64,000 nt of DNA from assembly GCF_001039355.2 (NCBI RefSeq), contig NW_019774936.1, forward strand, positions 1 to 64,000, given 5' to 3'. Source of the DNA: Lingula anatina (lineage: Eukaryota > Brachiopoda > Lingulata > Lingulida > Lingulidae). Positions 22,980 to 34,857 of the stretch are shown here, one piece after another; the first letter of the stretch is position 1, and the number at the start of each line of letters is the position of its first letter. Under the pieces are notes generated by a model, which did not search any database, was not told the DNA's origin, and worked only from the letters and a program-made list of their open reading frames with translations. The position numbers were made by a program, and so were the translations under genes.

Positions 22980-25132
22980 ACAGCCATTCCACGAAAAAGG
23001 GTACAATTCTGAATAATACCTGTCGCAGCTTATTTTCGGTAGTAAAAGCATCTGCAATTAAGCTTCTTTTAGCCTTTTTTAGCAGGACCCGATGTGTTCT
23101 ACTTAAAAAACAACAATTAATATAGTACCACTTGCTTTGACGGGAACCCCGGGGGTCTATATGCCGCAAAAAGCACGATTTCGACGTGTCGCTTCGGTAT
23201 TATAGCTGATTTGCCACAAGAAAAAGTTTATATTTTCCCGTATTTTAGTGTTTTTAGTCCTCAATTAATTTGAATTCATGTTTCTTTTTATCATACATGG
23301 TGTTCTCTGTCGAATTTGTTGGTTAGTTACGTCACTGTCATAGTTTAATCAATGTCGCTCAGTAACCCCTAACCTCCGTAACGCTTTTTTAAGTCAGTGT
23401 AAAAATAAAAGAAAATGCTCTTAAATGGCCTTCCTGTGCATTTTTCAAACTCTTAATACATGAAGTTTAATAAAACAGTGCTATTTGTTAATTTTGAATG
23501 ATGCGTTCCATCATAGAGAATGTTAACTAACAAAAGTCGGGGTGTCGCATTTAAGAGCCTAACCTCAGTAACGGGCCAAATTTGAAGAAAATGTTGCTTT
23601 AGAAAGTTAAAAACATCATTTTTGTTAAGCAAGGACCAACTTCTTCCCAAAAAATTCATTCAATAGTTATGCAAAGTTTTCCCGAGGGTAAAAACTGAAA
23701 AAGAGTGCGTGTCACCTTACATCCGTTATGCTAACCTCCGTTACAAAATAAGTTAATTGTTATAAAAATGACTGTTAATACTTTAAAACGTTATTTCTGT
23801 GGTTTTGTGAGATAGTTCTGATCAAAGATTCTTTGATTCTTTGAATGCATACTACATCAGAACATAGAAGTAGAACTACTTCTTTAAGAAGTAGTTCTAC
23901 TTCTATGTTCTGATGTAGTATGCATTCATACGGCTTGCTGTTAAAGTCATTACCCCGTATTAATATAAATATAAAATATACGTATAGCTGATAATTCTAT
24001 CAAGATAAGCTAACCATTTAAGTTTTTACTCGAGTTTGCTATAAAATCGAGGGTAAATCGTGATTTGTTTTTTCAATTTGATTTCCATTTGTCACTTGAC
24101 GATGCCTTTTTGAACTTATCATTCTGATTTTAAGCGAAATGAGGAGTTTTCAGGACTGTCTTGGCAAGAAAAATGGTACTAGCTGACATCAGTACTAGCG
24201 TACATGTAGCAGACATTATTTTCGCGGGAGACATATGGCGAAATATATTAAGCATTGAAGCTACGCTTGTATTTATCAGGTAGAACTGCGGGGTTATTAG
24301 GCCCTATTTTACTATTTCAGTAGCACATAATAGTTTTTAACATCTTCTAGATGCTTCCAGTAACTTTAAATGGACAATTATCCGCAAACACGTGTCTATT
24401 GTCGGCCTACTTGATTGTATACATTAACTTTTGGGTATTGTGTTGTTTTTTATTGCCTATAGCTGCGATCATGTACATGTAGGTTTAATGTTTTGTTATA
24501 CAGACACCAATATGCCATTTACAAATACAGAGCTACAAAAAACACTACAGAGTAAGAAAAAAATCTAATAACCGCAAAGCTTTTCTGGTGAAAGATTTTG
24601 AACGGTTTAAATGCATGACATAATTTAGACTATAGAGTTTTACCTAACCTCTGTTACTCAGATTATAAATTAAACTCTTAATCTGGTAAAATATGGAATG
24701 TGAATTCTACAGATACATCGATCAACATATTAGCGGTGAAATGTATCCAGTAACGGAAAATGTATTTATGTAGTCCTTGAAAGAAAGCAAAACAACCCGT
24801 TGTAACAATTTGCCATTTATTGGTTTGAATAAACATGTTTTATCAATTTTTCTATGTTATTATGTAACGTTTGTCGTATCTGTAATACTACAAATTCCGA
24901 ATTCAGCCTCTAAAGTCTACTTTAAGCTAAGAAATATCAAAACAAATATGATCGCTATTAATGACCTAACCTCCATTACGAAATTACTCATTTTTCATTT
25001 GAACATTGGATATGTGTGTGCTCATTGATCAATGCTCATCTCATAATAGATTGATAGCACTTTGTTCATAAACAAATAGTATGATAAAAAAGCAAGTCTG
25101 TCCCCAATGATTAATAAAATATTTAAATTAGA
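22980..25132. other. Non-homologous insert after B1, with recurrent motif
   Basis: It has no counterpart in the duplicate block and no exon that I can support. It contains a perfect 85-bp palindrome (23843-23927). It also has five copies of a CTAACCTCnGTnAC-like word at 23369, 23559, 23731, 24644 and 24966, all on the plus strand. It may be an insertion in intron 3 of one haplotype, or unrelated sequence misjoined there. Confidence 0.45.
23843..23927. repeat. Perfect palindrome, 42-nt arms with 1-nt spacer
   Basis: GAATGCATACTACATCAGAA... runs to the centre at 23885 and its exact reverse complement ends at 23927. No mismatch was seen. Confidence 0.92.
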
Positions 25133-25133
25133 N
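25133..25133. other. Single-N assembly join
   Basis: About 20 bases after this N the sequence restarts with homology to about 16878 (GTGAAA(A/T)GGACCATAGCA), which begins the second copy of the A/B block. Confidence 0.95.
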
Positions 25134-25344
25134 GGCCCTAAACTGCTTGGTGTGAAATGGACCATAGCAAATCAAGCCATTTTCAGATCATCTGTATTAA
25201 AATACTTAGACTGGTCCTAACACGTACCGACTGGTAAACACTCTACGGTTTTTTTTTTTTTTTTCGCCATAAATATCATGTTACTAAAATTCATAAACGT
25301 ATCACTGTTTACCGTTTGATGACTGGGATGACAAAGATATTTAC

Positions 25345-25492
25345 CTATGGTCGCAAGGGGTCCACCTACTTGTACACGTAGGTCATGATCCTGGGCAAAA
25401 GCAGCGTTAAACACACCCCAGCTCATGTTAAATCCACTAGAGGTCATAAAAAATAAGACTGAAATAAATATAAACTTCCATCCGTAATACAT
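25345..25492 (-). pseudogene. MFS transporter copy A', orphan exon 1
   Basis: A single 148-bp exon (MYYGWKFIFISVLFF... GGPLATIG) with an intact GT donor. It is almost identical to exon 1 of copy A, including the extra DHDLRVQV residues. No further exon follows on the minus strand before the N at 25133. The most economical reading is the second haplotype of A truncated by the assembly join. It is in the same divergent arrangement with B2 as A is with B1. Confidence 0.7.
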
Positions 25493-25913
25493 TGTAGATG
25501 TGTAATAGAACCCGAATACAGGTGTCGTTTCTACATTTAATTGTTACAAGATCGCATGGGTGATCGTCGACAAACGGCAGAGCAATGCATTTTATAGTGC
25601 ATTCTATAGTGCGATAAAGAATGAATCTGGCATACGGTACACAGAACATATAGATAGCCGATTTAAACTTGGGCGAACAAAACGAAAGGACTGACAACGC
25701 GTTACAAGACCAAAAGCTAATTGGATTAGAGCATTTCTCACGCTCGGCTGTTTGCATTCGGACCACCTGACCTCCCGTCTCTGTTGGTTAGGTGTTGCTT
25801 TTTGAAAATTGTATTCTACTCGTTATTGGGGAAAAAATCTATCTATCTATCTATCTATATATCTTTATGTCTATCGTTGAGTTTTTATGACTCTTGTCAC
25901 TTAGACAGGTAGA

Positions 25914-26193
25914 CAGTTGCGGATTCAGGACGGGGTGAGGGGGTTCATGACCCCCCCCCCTCGGTTTCTAGAAAAATTCACACCAATATCCCCCTCTTGA
26001 TAATAGAAATTTGAATGGCTGAACCATAGTTTTAAACTGCATCAAATGGCCACTGATGCAAATGCGAAGGTGGCTCTTGCCCCTTTGGTGTGGGGTTGGT
26101 GTATTTGGAGGGCAAGAGCCACCTTCGCATCAGAGGCCTGTCATTCTTAAAGAAACCTGGATCCCCCTTTAAATAATCCTGGAACCGCCCCTG
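25914..26193. mobile_element. hAT-like MITE (second duplicate) with rearranged hairpin
   Basis: The ends CAGTTGCGGATTCAGG and CCTGGAACCGCCCCTG are flanked by a GGTAGA direct repeat. It is orthologous to 19290-19556 but contains a hairpin at about 26057-26131 (GCGAAGGTGGCTCTTGCC against GGCAAGAGCCACCTTCGC). The loop of that hairpin is inverted relative to the first duplicate. Confidence 0.72.
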
Positions 26194-26531
26194 GGTAGAT
26201 ATGGGTCGTATGAGGCAGGTCTTCGGGAGGTTGAGACAACAAGAACATATTGTATGGGAGAAAGTTGTAAAAACTGATAATTCTGAAATGCATCTTGGGG
26301 GACTGTGTACCAGGGTACATATAGCATAGTCCTCTCCCTCGGATGTCTATAAAAAAGTATTTTTTTCAAACAGTTCAATGTGATATCTGAGAGAACGGTT
26401 CGACCATAAATAATATTTAATTACCGGGTTTATTATACAACTGATGAATATTATATACCTGTTTGTGGTGTTGCAAAGTAAGTTAACCCCAATACTCGTG
26501 ATGTGTGAAGGGTGGGGGTTGATAAGACCCA

Positions 26532-26695
26532 TGAGCGGATCCAGAGAATTTTCTGACAGTCTTCCAAATTATCTTTGTTGATCCATCTTCCATTTTTGAC
26601 CGTCTTCCGACAGAAAACATTAGATGGCTGACAATGTAAACTTGAAAATCTGACCGTCTTCCAGAAGACCCAGAAGACGGCCTAAATCCGCCCCT
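26532..26695. mobile_element. MITE present only in the second block
   Basis: The ends CATGAGCGGATCCAG and (complemented) CAGGGGCGGATTTAGG are imperfect inverted repeats flanked by AGACC. The first block lacks the element at about 20338, which gives an empty allele. The interior carries repeated GACCGTCTTCC words. Confidence 0.7.
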
Positions 26696-26699
26696 GAGA

Positions 26700-27589
26700 C
26701 CATTTTCTTTACAAGACTAATAAACAGAGTTATAAATGTTTAACTCAATGATAGGTAAACAGTAGGTATAAATGGTTATTTCAGTGATAAACAATAGGTG
26801 ATGAGCAAGGCTGGGTTTGAGTTTTGGACTAAGCTGGTTTATAATGATGTGCAAGTCAGATTGTCAGCAAGATTCTCTACACTTGTACTGGTACAATGTA
26901 TCTACCCGTAAAAGTGAAAAGACTGACAAGGAATATCATAGAAGTCTGAAACTTAAAGTAGGTAACTGAATCGGCAAAGCAGGTGCCCAAGTGGTATACA
27001 GCAGTAAAATATAGGCCTAGGTGTCTGGGTATTCTATAAGGACCCTTTTTTGTGCAGTCGCCGTGACCACTATCAGAAGCAAACAAGAAACCCATGGACA
27101 ATGGCAGTTTTGGCAACAGCAACTACTATAATCAGTAGAGAAAATAACTATAACAGCATTCATGCAACAGTGGACAGTTGTACGGTTGATCCCTGCTTGA
27201 AGTTTTACAGAATATTTCACTGTCGTAAAATGTTGTAAACGTGTTGTAACGCTTCAACAGATCGATTGAACTGCTGGGAATTTCTCATCGAAGTAAAACC
27301 CGATGAAATTTTTTTAACTGAAGATTTAAGTTGAAGGTTGGAGATAACTTCTAGCTTAATCGTATCGTGCGCATCAACAGACTGAATCGAGCGCAAATGG
27401 GGTCTAGTGACGACCCATGATATAAGTAGCAACATGTGCCTCAACGGAGACTACCCCTCTAGGGTAGAATTGAGCATGTGCTGAATGCGCATGTGCGTAA
27501 ATAAGTTCTGGAGATTGTTGTTGCCATAAAATGTCGTTTGACTACACATAACTTTTCTTTGTCCCACAATGTTATTGTACAGTGTACCT
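26700..27589. other. Intergenic flank upstream of transporter B2
   Basis: Near-identical to 20345-21243. I see no gene in it. Confidence 0.4.
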
Positions 27590-27770
27590 TTTTGATAACC
27601 GGTTCTGCTTGCCAGCAGCTAGATAGTGCTCAGGGTGAGATCGCTCAGTATTAATTCAGATGAAATGTCGCACGGACCCGTTACGGTTGAAAGGGTTTCA
27701 TTGGGGTCACTTAGCCATGAAGCAAAAATCTATGTAGTGTCAGTGTACTAGCATAGTGCACATATCTAGG
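27590..27770 (+). promoter_or_regulatory. Conserved proximal 5' region of transporter B2
   Basis: Same block as 21244-21425, with the islands also found upstream of copy C. Confidence 0.5.
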
Positions 27771-30700
27771 ATGTATTATGGATGGAAGTTTGTTTTCGCC
27801 TCATCTATGTATTCCATGACTTTTAATGGATTTTACATGAGCTGGGGTGTGTTTAACGCTGCTTTTGCAGGGGATCCTGACTTGGGTGGAAGTCTTGCTA
27901 TAATAGGTAAATGAATTATACTCACTATATGTAATAGATAGACCCCGAGTCAGCGAGGGTTATGTGGCATACACGAGTGCGTAGCACGAGTGGATGTAAC
28001 ATAACCCTCGCTGACGAGGGATCTATCTTATTTAGACCACGGGTCTATCAGAGGGTTATAACGCATTCATGTGAGACGTGCGGTTATGCGAGTTACACCA
28101 CGTCTGAGACTTTTGATCTTCATTTCCACCGTGGTCTAAATATATATAAGGTTAATTCATATGGCTTTTGTAAGTGTGACATGAACCAATATTCATTTTT
28201 ATTTCATAATTTCAGGTCTCATTCCGAGCATAATGTACGCTTCTGCTGCACTCGTATGTTTATCCGCGAAAGAAGTGTCAGTAATCATCCCAAAGTTAAA
28301 GATCATAACGTTCGCAGCTGTACTGGTTCTAGGATTGGTTTTGTCATCCGTAGCGCCCTCTGCGACATTTCTTATATTTACACACGGCATCATGACTGGA
28401 TTTTCCATTACTATCATTAGACTGGAGTACACCTTCAGGATAGCGGAATGGTTCCCTTGGGATCACAGATACCATGTTTTGGCCACAAGTTTTAATCGAC
28501 TTGCTATGGTTGCTGGCAAGTAATTCATATGTTTTTGTCGCGTATGGATTGTGCTACATGTGATATTTAAAAAATAATAATTTGTAATATCACATCAAGG
28601 TTATATAACATACATACGGTATGTAACTTACCAACATCTCTAAGACAGTGAAATTTATTTTTAAGAATAAAGCCTAATTTGGCAGCGTGTTGCTTTAACT
28701 GCGGTTATGATAATTTCTCTGCTTCTCAATTTAACAGTATTTCATTCTCACTTGAGGTGTTTTGAAATTTACTTACTCTATCGTATATAATATTTTTAAA
28801 AAATGTTAGCTTTAAAAATCAATAAAAAAGTGGGATTCAGTGATATAGATGACATCACTAAATTATTAGGCACGGTCGTCTATGCTAATCTTATTGAATG
28901 GCTGTTCCGAACGCTTGGCTGGAGATATGGCTATCTTGTACTCGGTGGTTTTTTTCTTGTTTCTGGTAAGTAAAAACATTGCTACAATGAAACAGTCACA
29001 TGTATATTAAAGGGATAATAACTCTTCGTTTCGGCCAATAAATCAATTTTCCTGGAGTAAACAACAATTTTCCCATACTCACCAATGGTTAATGAATCAA
29101 AAAAAAAGTTGTTTTTTTTTTGTATAGCCATCAATGGAGGTCACGTGGTCTAAAGACAAGCTCAGATATCAGAATAATAGCTATAACTGCCGTTTTGTGG
29201 TAAAACAGAATATATTATATTTCCATGAGTTATTCACAATGTTTTTATTGTGAAATATAGATCTCATATGAAGAGTTATTATCCTTTTAAGTATGTTGAT
29301 TTCCATTGCCAGAATAAAGAAGCTATCTTCATTTAAGAAATTCTATGTAGTAGGCCTATATGGACATATTTGGCGTCTAGGAGAAAACATCTCTGTATAT
29401 ATCGTTTAACTTTAGTTGCATCTATATGGGCGGCCAAAAGGGCAAAAATTCATGTCGTCGATTCAGTCAAGTTTCGTCGATTCACTGCCTTCCCATCGAT
29501 TCAGTTTCAAGGTCAAACAAGCCTGTTATAAATTCAGCATTAATTTTCGTCAATTTTTCAAACATTTCTCGTCAACGGTGTATTAAAACCAATGCTGTTA
29601 CTATTCTCGTCGATCGTCTAACTTTTGCTCATCGATCCTGCAACGTCACTTCATCATTCATCGATCGATCGCCAGTAGACGAGAAATGTTTGACAATTGA
29701 ATTGCCGAAAATAGAATGAATTTATGATAGACTCGTTTAAACTTGAAACTGAATCGATGGAAAGGCAGTGAATCGACGAAACATGACTGAATCGACGACG
29801 TGAATTTTTGCCCTTTTGGCCGCCCATACATCTAGCAAAATATAATTGGTATGATTTTGCAATTTCTTTAATGGGAAGTATTTTATAGTGTTATTACCAC
29901 TTGGATCGTTCCAAAGGCCTGGCACTCAAGCAGGACCAGAAAATCAAGAAGCAGACAAGAAGGTTTTTGGGTGTGGTCAGCAAATTTGCATACTGTCAAT
30001 GTGGTTTCTAAGTAATGTTGCAAACGGAATCGGGCATAGCAACTCAACTGGAATTTTGGTAAAAATGCTGAAAACTTTGCACTGTCAACATTTTGGGTTA
30101 AAGATCTTTTGTCAAATATAGTGGCCCTTTTATTATTATTTTTATTTTTACCAAGTGCTTCTTAATCAAATTCCAAACAAAAATGTCTTAAAGGTATTAA
30201 GAGTAAGTGAATATATTTCTTGTATTATTTTAATGCGTATTTTGCGTTGCCACGTGCCTTTGGACTTCAAGTGCAAATTTAAAAGGCACACTCCATGGGT
30301 TTGGAAATCCCCAAAATGCTTTTTTGCCATCCACAGCTTCTTATAAAACCTTGCATACACCTTAAGTACGATTTTACCCCTTTAAAAATATTTTTCTGGA
30401 ACGTACCGTATGTTGATACTTCCATTAAACTAAGGAAGATGGCTGCTGGTAATAATGACTGACCAATCATTTTAAACTAAATCAACCAATAAAGATTTAA
30501 TTAAAGGTCGAATTCAAGTGCACAGATGAGCAGATAAAGAGGGCTAGATATATGATTCGTTGGTACCAGCTTGTTTCCCCGGTAAAATCATTTTTGGCGG
30601 TTAAATCCCATGGAGTTGTCCTTAACAGAAGAAGGAGAAATTGAAAATGACAATTATGTATATGTGTGTGTCCAATTTGGATAATATATAATTATGTTTG

Positions 30701-32097
30701 ATTTTTTTTACAGATCAAGCACTTAGAAGACATGGGTTTACCGTCCTATGTGGCAGTTCGGTTTATGACGACAGAGGCAGTTTGTAATTTCTTTAGTCGT
30801 TTAGCCACAACCCTAGTTGGGGACCGTGTGAAGGGACATATATTGAAGATACACGCAGTTTTGGCGTTAATCTTAGCGGCAAACATGCTCTTGGGATATG
30901 CTGCCACGTCACCTACAGCGTTTATACCGTATAGTATAGGTACATTTGAAATGATTCCATAGTGGATATGTTTGAACTTGAAATTGTGATTAATCTGATG
31001 TGATAAATTAAGCATGGTAGTTGCTATGATTGTCCTTTGACATTGTAAACGTTACTACACATGTATATTTAATGTATTGGTACATCTTTCGTTAAGATGT
31101 ATCCAGTACCCATGCCTTCCCAAGAGGGAAAAGTAACACTCTAGATTTATGTCTCCTCCATCCCAGTATACCACAAACTATCAAAGTCCCATTCATAACA
31201 AGAAAGAAGACAACAATGAATATCGATTATTCGAGATTTGGCCAAACAAGACCGCTTTTATTATTTAGTCCCACTATCCTAGTCATTTTAACAATAATAA
31301 CAATATAGCAAATTGTTGCCTGTATTAAATGTTTTGGTCTTAGGAATAAAAATATATATCAAATATTCAATAAGACTTATCATCCTAAAAATTATGACGT
31401 GATGAGTCGGATATAGACAGTATAGGCGTACTGCATTTGGTATGCCCAAGAATTGGTGAACAGAACTTAAATGCTTAGAAGAAGGGGTTTTTCTACCCTT
31501 TCCGACTTCCCAACCCATATTTCTCCGTTTCATATCGTGGATTCTCCAAAGCAATGCTAATGCAACGTTTCCGTTCTGATAACAGTTCTAGGTTTTGGTC
31601 AGGGTCCATTATTCTCTGCTATGTATGCGTCATGCTCAGAAGTTACGTCTGGGCAAAACGTGCAACAAGTATATGTCATCTGCAGTGGCGGTACATACGT
31701 TGGAATGTCCGTAGCGCCGTATCTCTCAGGTATGAAATTAAACATAATTAAGAAGCATTTGTTTTAAAATAATTATTTCTATATATCGTACAAAACTGTC
31801 AGTATAAGTTAACTATCCTAGCAACTTGGGCATTTAAAAAATAAAATCTGACAACAAAGAATCGCTTCTTTTCTAGGGATCGCAATTTCTTTTTACAATA
31901 TGTAAGTGGATAATGTTTTGCATCAAAATGCATACCAAATCGATAATGCAGGATATTTTTTCATGATTTCAGGTGCTATATACGACTGGCAGAACTCCTA
32001 CTCATTGGTATTTGTGATATTAGCAGTTGGGTATTTTGTATGTGGCCTTGCCATGTTCGCTATTGTAGTTATAAATAAAATTTCCACGAAGACATAA
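27771..32097 (+). CDS. MFS transporter copy B2 (MCT/OFA-like), 7 exons, 398 aa
   Basis: Exons 27771-27906, 28216-28515, 28870-28965, 29889-30058, 30714-30939, 31586-31729 and 31973-32097. Intron phases are 1,1,1,0,1,1. All donors are GT except intron 2, which starts GCAAGT. The predicted protein has the 12-TM major facilitator layout: YGW start and TM1 (exon 1), TM2-4 (exon 2), TM5-6 (exon 3), a short cytoplasmic loop and TM7 (exon 4), TM8-9 with the RLATTLVGDRVKGH loop (exon 5), TM10-11 (exon 6, GFGQGPLFSAMYASC and APYLSG), and TM12 beginning GAIYDWQNSYSLVF (exon 7). This resembles monocarboxylate or oxalate:formate family transporters, so a plasma-membrane carboxylate carrier is a reasonable but unproven guess. 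Compared with copies C and D, an AAA codon has become TAA, trimming ten C-terminal residues. A MITE sits in intron 3. Confidence 0.82.
29010..29289 (+). repeat. Dispersed repeat RIV, copy 2
   Basis: Duplicate of 22660-22979, lacking the short AATCTCTTAAGAGATT hairpin. It lies in intron 3 of B2. Confidence 0.75.
29425..29828. mobile_element. 404-bp MITE with about 85-bp TIRs and CATCTA target duplication
   Basis: The ends read TATGGGCGGCCAAAAGGGCA and its complement. The inverted repeats continue for about 85 bp (GTCGTCGATTCAGTC, CGTCGATTCACTGCCTT). CATCTA flanks both sides (29419-29424 and 29829-29834). The same intron of copy D (about 57622) reads through GCATCTAG without an element, which gives the empty site. 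Confidence 0.88.
31283..31412 (+). repeat. Dispersed repeat shared with 20115-20235
   Basis: Long matching runs (TTTTAACAATAATAACA, TATATATCAAATATTCAATA). It lies in intron 5 of B2. Confidence 0.7.
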
Positions 32098-32407
32098 CAT
32101 TCTGAGATAATTCCTTTGCAGAAGTAATTGAGGTGTTTTATTATCATTTTTCTTATTTGTAACCATATGTGTAGGTGTACTGTCTACCGCCACAACAGTA
32201 AAATGACTGATCCCACCACTTTTAAAGACAACATGTCAAACACACGTTTGAGGCATGCAAGAAATGCGTTGCAATGTACAAAAGAAATATATCTTTCTAC
32301 TTTTCCTATATTAGCATTGATACAGTGATTTTTAATAGACTGCACGTTGGTCAAAGTGCTAAAAACTGCTCAAAAGAAATCTGTAAAAAGTGCAAAACGC
32401 CTTCCTT
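32098..32407 (+). other. 3' flank / probable 3' UTR of B2
   Basis: Conserved with 37074-37390 (duplicate) and with the region after copy D (60047-60370: AGCATGTCAAACACACGTTT, CAAAAGAAATCT). Conservation between B2 and D just after the stop suggests a transcribed 3' UTR. No open frame is conserved there. Confidence 0.4.
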
Positions 32408-32562
32408 TGTGTGTGTGTGTCTGTGTGTGTGTGTGTCTGTGTGTCTGTGTGTGTGTGTGTCTGTGTGTCTGTGTGTGTGTGTGTGTGTGTCTGTGTGTGT
32501 CTGTGTGTGTGTGTGTCTGTGTGTGTGTCTGTGTGTGTGTGTCTGTGTGTGTCTGTGTGTGT

Positions 32563-32593
<31 letters not shown>
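32408..32593 (+). repeat. Long interrupted (GT)n array with CTG interruptions
   Basis: About 186 bp of GT repeats broken by many CT dinucleotides. The duplicate position has only about 34 bp of pure GT (37393-37426). The V/C-rich and T/H-rich open frames across it are artefacts. Confidence 0.95.
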
Positions 32594-32596
<3 letters not shown>

Positions 32597-34857
32597 GAGA
32601 TCATAAGAGAGAGGTGTAGCTAGGTACTCAGGGGTTGAAGCAGGATCCCTGGTAGGATAGATTAAGAGATTTTAGCATGCTAGCTTGCAGCGCCTCCTAC
32701 GGCAGCTGGACAGTATCCTCCCCATGGAGGCGAAATGACCCCTTTGTAATGACCAGGCGTCTACCTGTTCTTATATACCGCACTATACCGCACTTCACTG
32801 TATTTATATACTTCAAATAATTGTACAATCCAAATGGTTCCAAATAAACGTAATAATCATGAATTATAATTTTTATAACGCTTTCGTTAGGGTGACTGCT
32901 GTTCTTTGACTGTTTTGCATGAATCTCAGGATATGAGACGTATGAGGTGCTTGCATTGGCATTAAAGACAACGTTGCCAAAGTTTTACAACAATCACCCA
33001 TGACTAACAGAAAGCTTACGTACTTTGAATTTAGGATATTAATTTTTGTATCCTCAAAGCATTACGTAACCAGTTTGGAATATATAAAATATGATTTTAA
33101 TTAAAATTGTAACCTATGCTATGGTCACGGTGACCACTGGAGCACATTATATTACAATTTATATTTTTACCGATATCCATACCACAAAACAAAACATTAC
33201 CGGTGCTTTTTAGAGAAACAACCCGCGTGACAACAGTGTTTATTGGCGGGAAAGCGAGCCTGTGGTGATCCGTAGCACTTATGTCGCCATACATCTAGAG
33301 ATAGGCATATACACTATTTGAATATCGATCCACTTCAATGACTTTTATAGAAACATGGACCAAGTCCATCATGTTTCATTTTGAATATTGCAAATCTTTA
33401 TAATACTGTCAACGAATCTAAATCATCTGCTGATAGGCAAAATTTATAACAAAGAACCATGGTACATTTTAACTTAACTACCCCTTCATGCTCAGCCATT
33501 GTTTAGACCGATTCTATTAAGTCATTTCTTCGCTCAGTGTGAAGACCAAGCGTGATAACAACTGTTAGACTTTGTTTGACACTGCTTAACTGGACACCTG
33601 TTGCTCATGTTACATGCATCATTTCATGTTGAAATTAATTATCCGTAAATAATCCAACAAGCACATGCTGGTACTTCACATGTGATCTGTGGCAATCAAT
33701 CTGCCGCACAGAAAACAACTACACGTCAGAGAGCACTGGTTGCTCCTGCTTATGGCAAAATATCCAGTTAATTATCTACTTAAAAGGGATATTAGCGCAC
33801 TTTGGGATCCTGTTTCAGAAGAATGACGAGCAAGAGTGATAAACTAAGCCTTCGACCGCATATTCGACAAAGACGCATGTAGGCCTATTTTGACATTAGC
33901 ATTACATAAGTATCTGAACAACGTATGGCATTGGAAAGGAAATGAAGAGCGGCGTGTAAAAGCTTTTTCAAAATGTTTTGACGTGTTCATCAAAATTGAA
34001 TCAAAGTATTAAAATGAAATACATATATTGGGAAAATTGTACAAAATTTGTCATAAAAAATGGTTTTAAAACATAAGTAACACAACATTAAGTTACTCAT
34101 TAACATCAGTTTATTACAGATCATACTCGTACATGTAGATCCGTATTAATAACATGACACTAGTTATCCAATGGTTAAATATGTGCACGTCCACTGTACT
34201 GGGTAACAACAACGGGACATAGACATCAAAATTTCAGCATGGTGCCGATCTTGTGAGCATACTTTCCGCTTAGAATATGCATCGCATTTTGCTTTATATT
34301 TATAAATTTTGAAAAAAATGTAACATTAAACATATTTGAATATTATCAGGGAAGAGTGCACTTAACTTCACTAAGTTGGGCAAGGACGCTGCGATCCTAA
34401 ACCGGCGGTTAAGCTACGATAAAATGTAAAGACATTTTCCTGGTGTTAAAGCTGATGAAAATAACCGCTGTTTATCCAGGCTTACAGGCAGCAATATGAG
34501 TTCCTTCGCACATACATATTACATTTGTGTACTTACTGTATTCTATCATATCAGAAAAAGAACGGAAATGTTTTAATTGTTGAATTTATGAGCATGGGCA
34601 TTTTATCATACCCAGCTTAATAGTGTGAACCTGACAGTGGCGTTAAGTAGTCATTTTCATAAGAAATCATCATCATTTTTTCATTAATAATATTAAAATC
34701 AACCACATTGTACAGTCTTCTCATGCTTGTTGTGATATTAGAGAGAGATAACATAATATATTAAACTTAGTATACACTTGTGTATATCACTTTACTGCTG
34801 TAGACAATACCTTAAAGGCCAGAAAATTATATATACAGGTTTGGTGAAAAGGGAACA
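32594..34857. other. Intergenic between B2 and GPCR-1
   Basis: No exon supported. It is repeated at 37427-39543 with indels. A sub-block (about 33160-33960) recurs a third time, more diverged, at 43180-43860. Confidence 0.4.

Noticed and set aside
32274-32623. Val/Cys-rich and Thr/His-rich frames of up to 110 codons
   Set aside because: Translation of an imperfect GT microsatellite in several frames.
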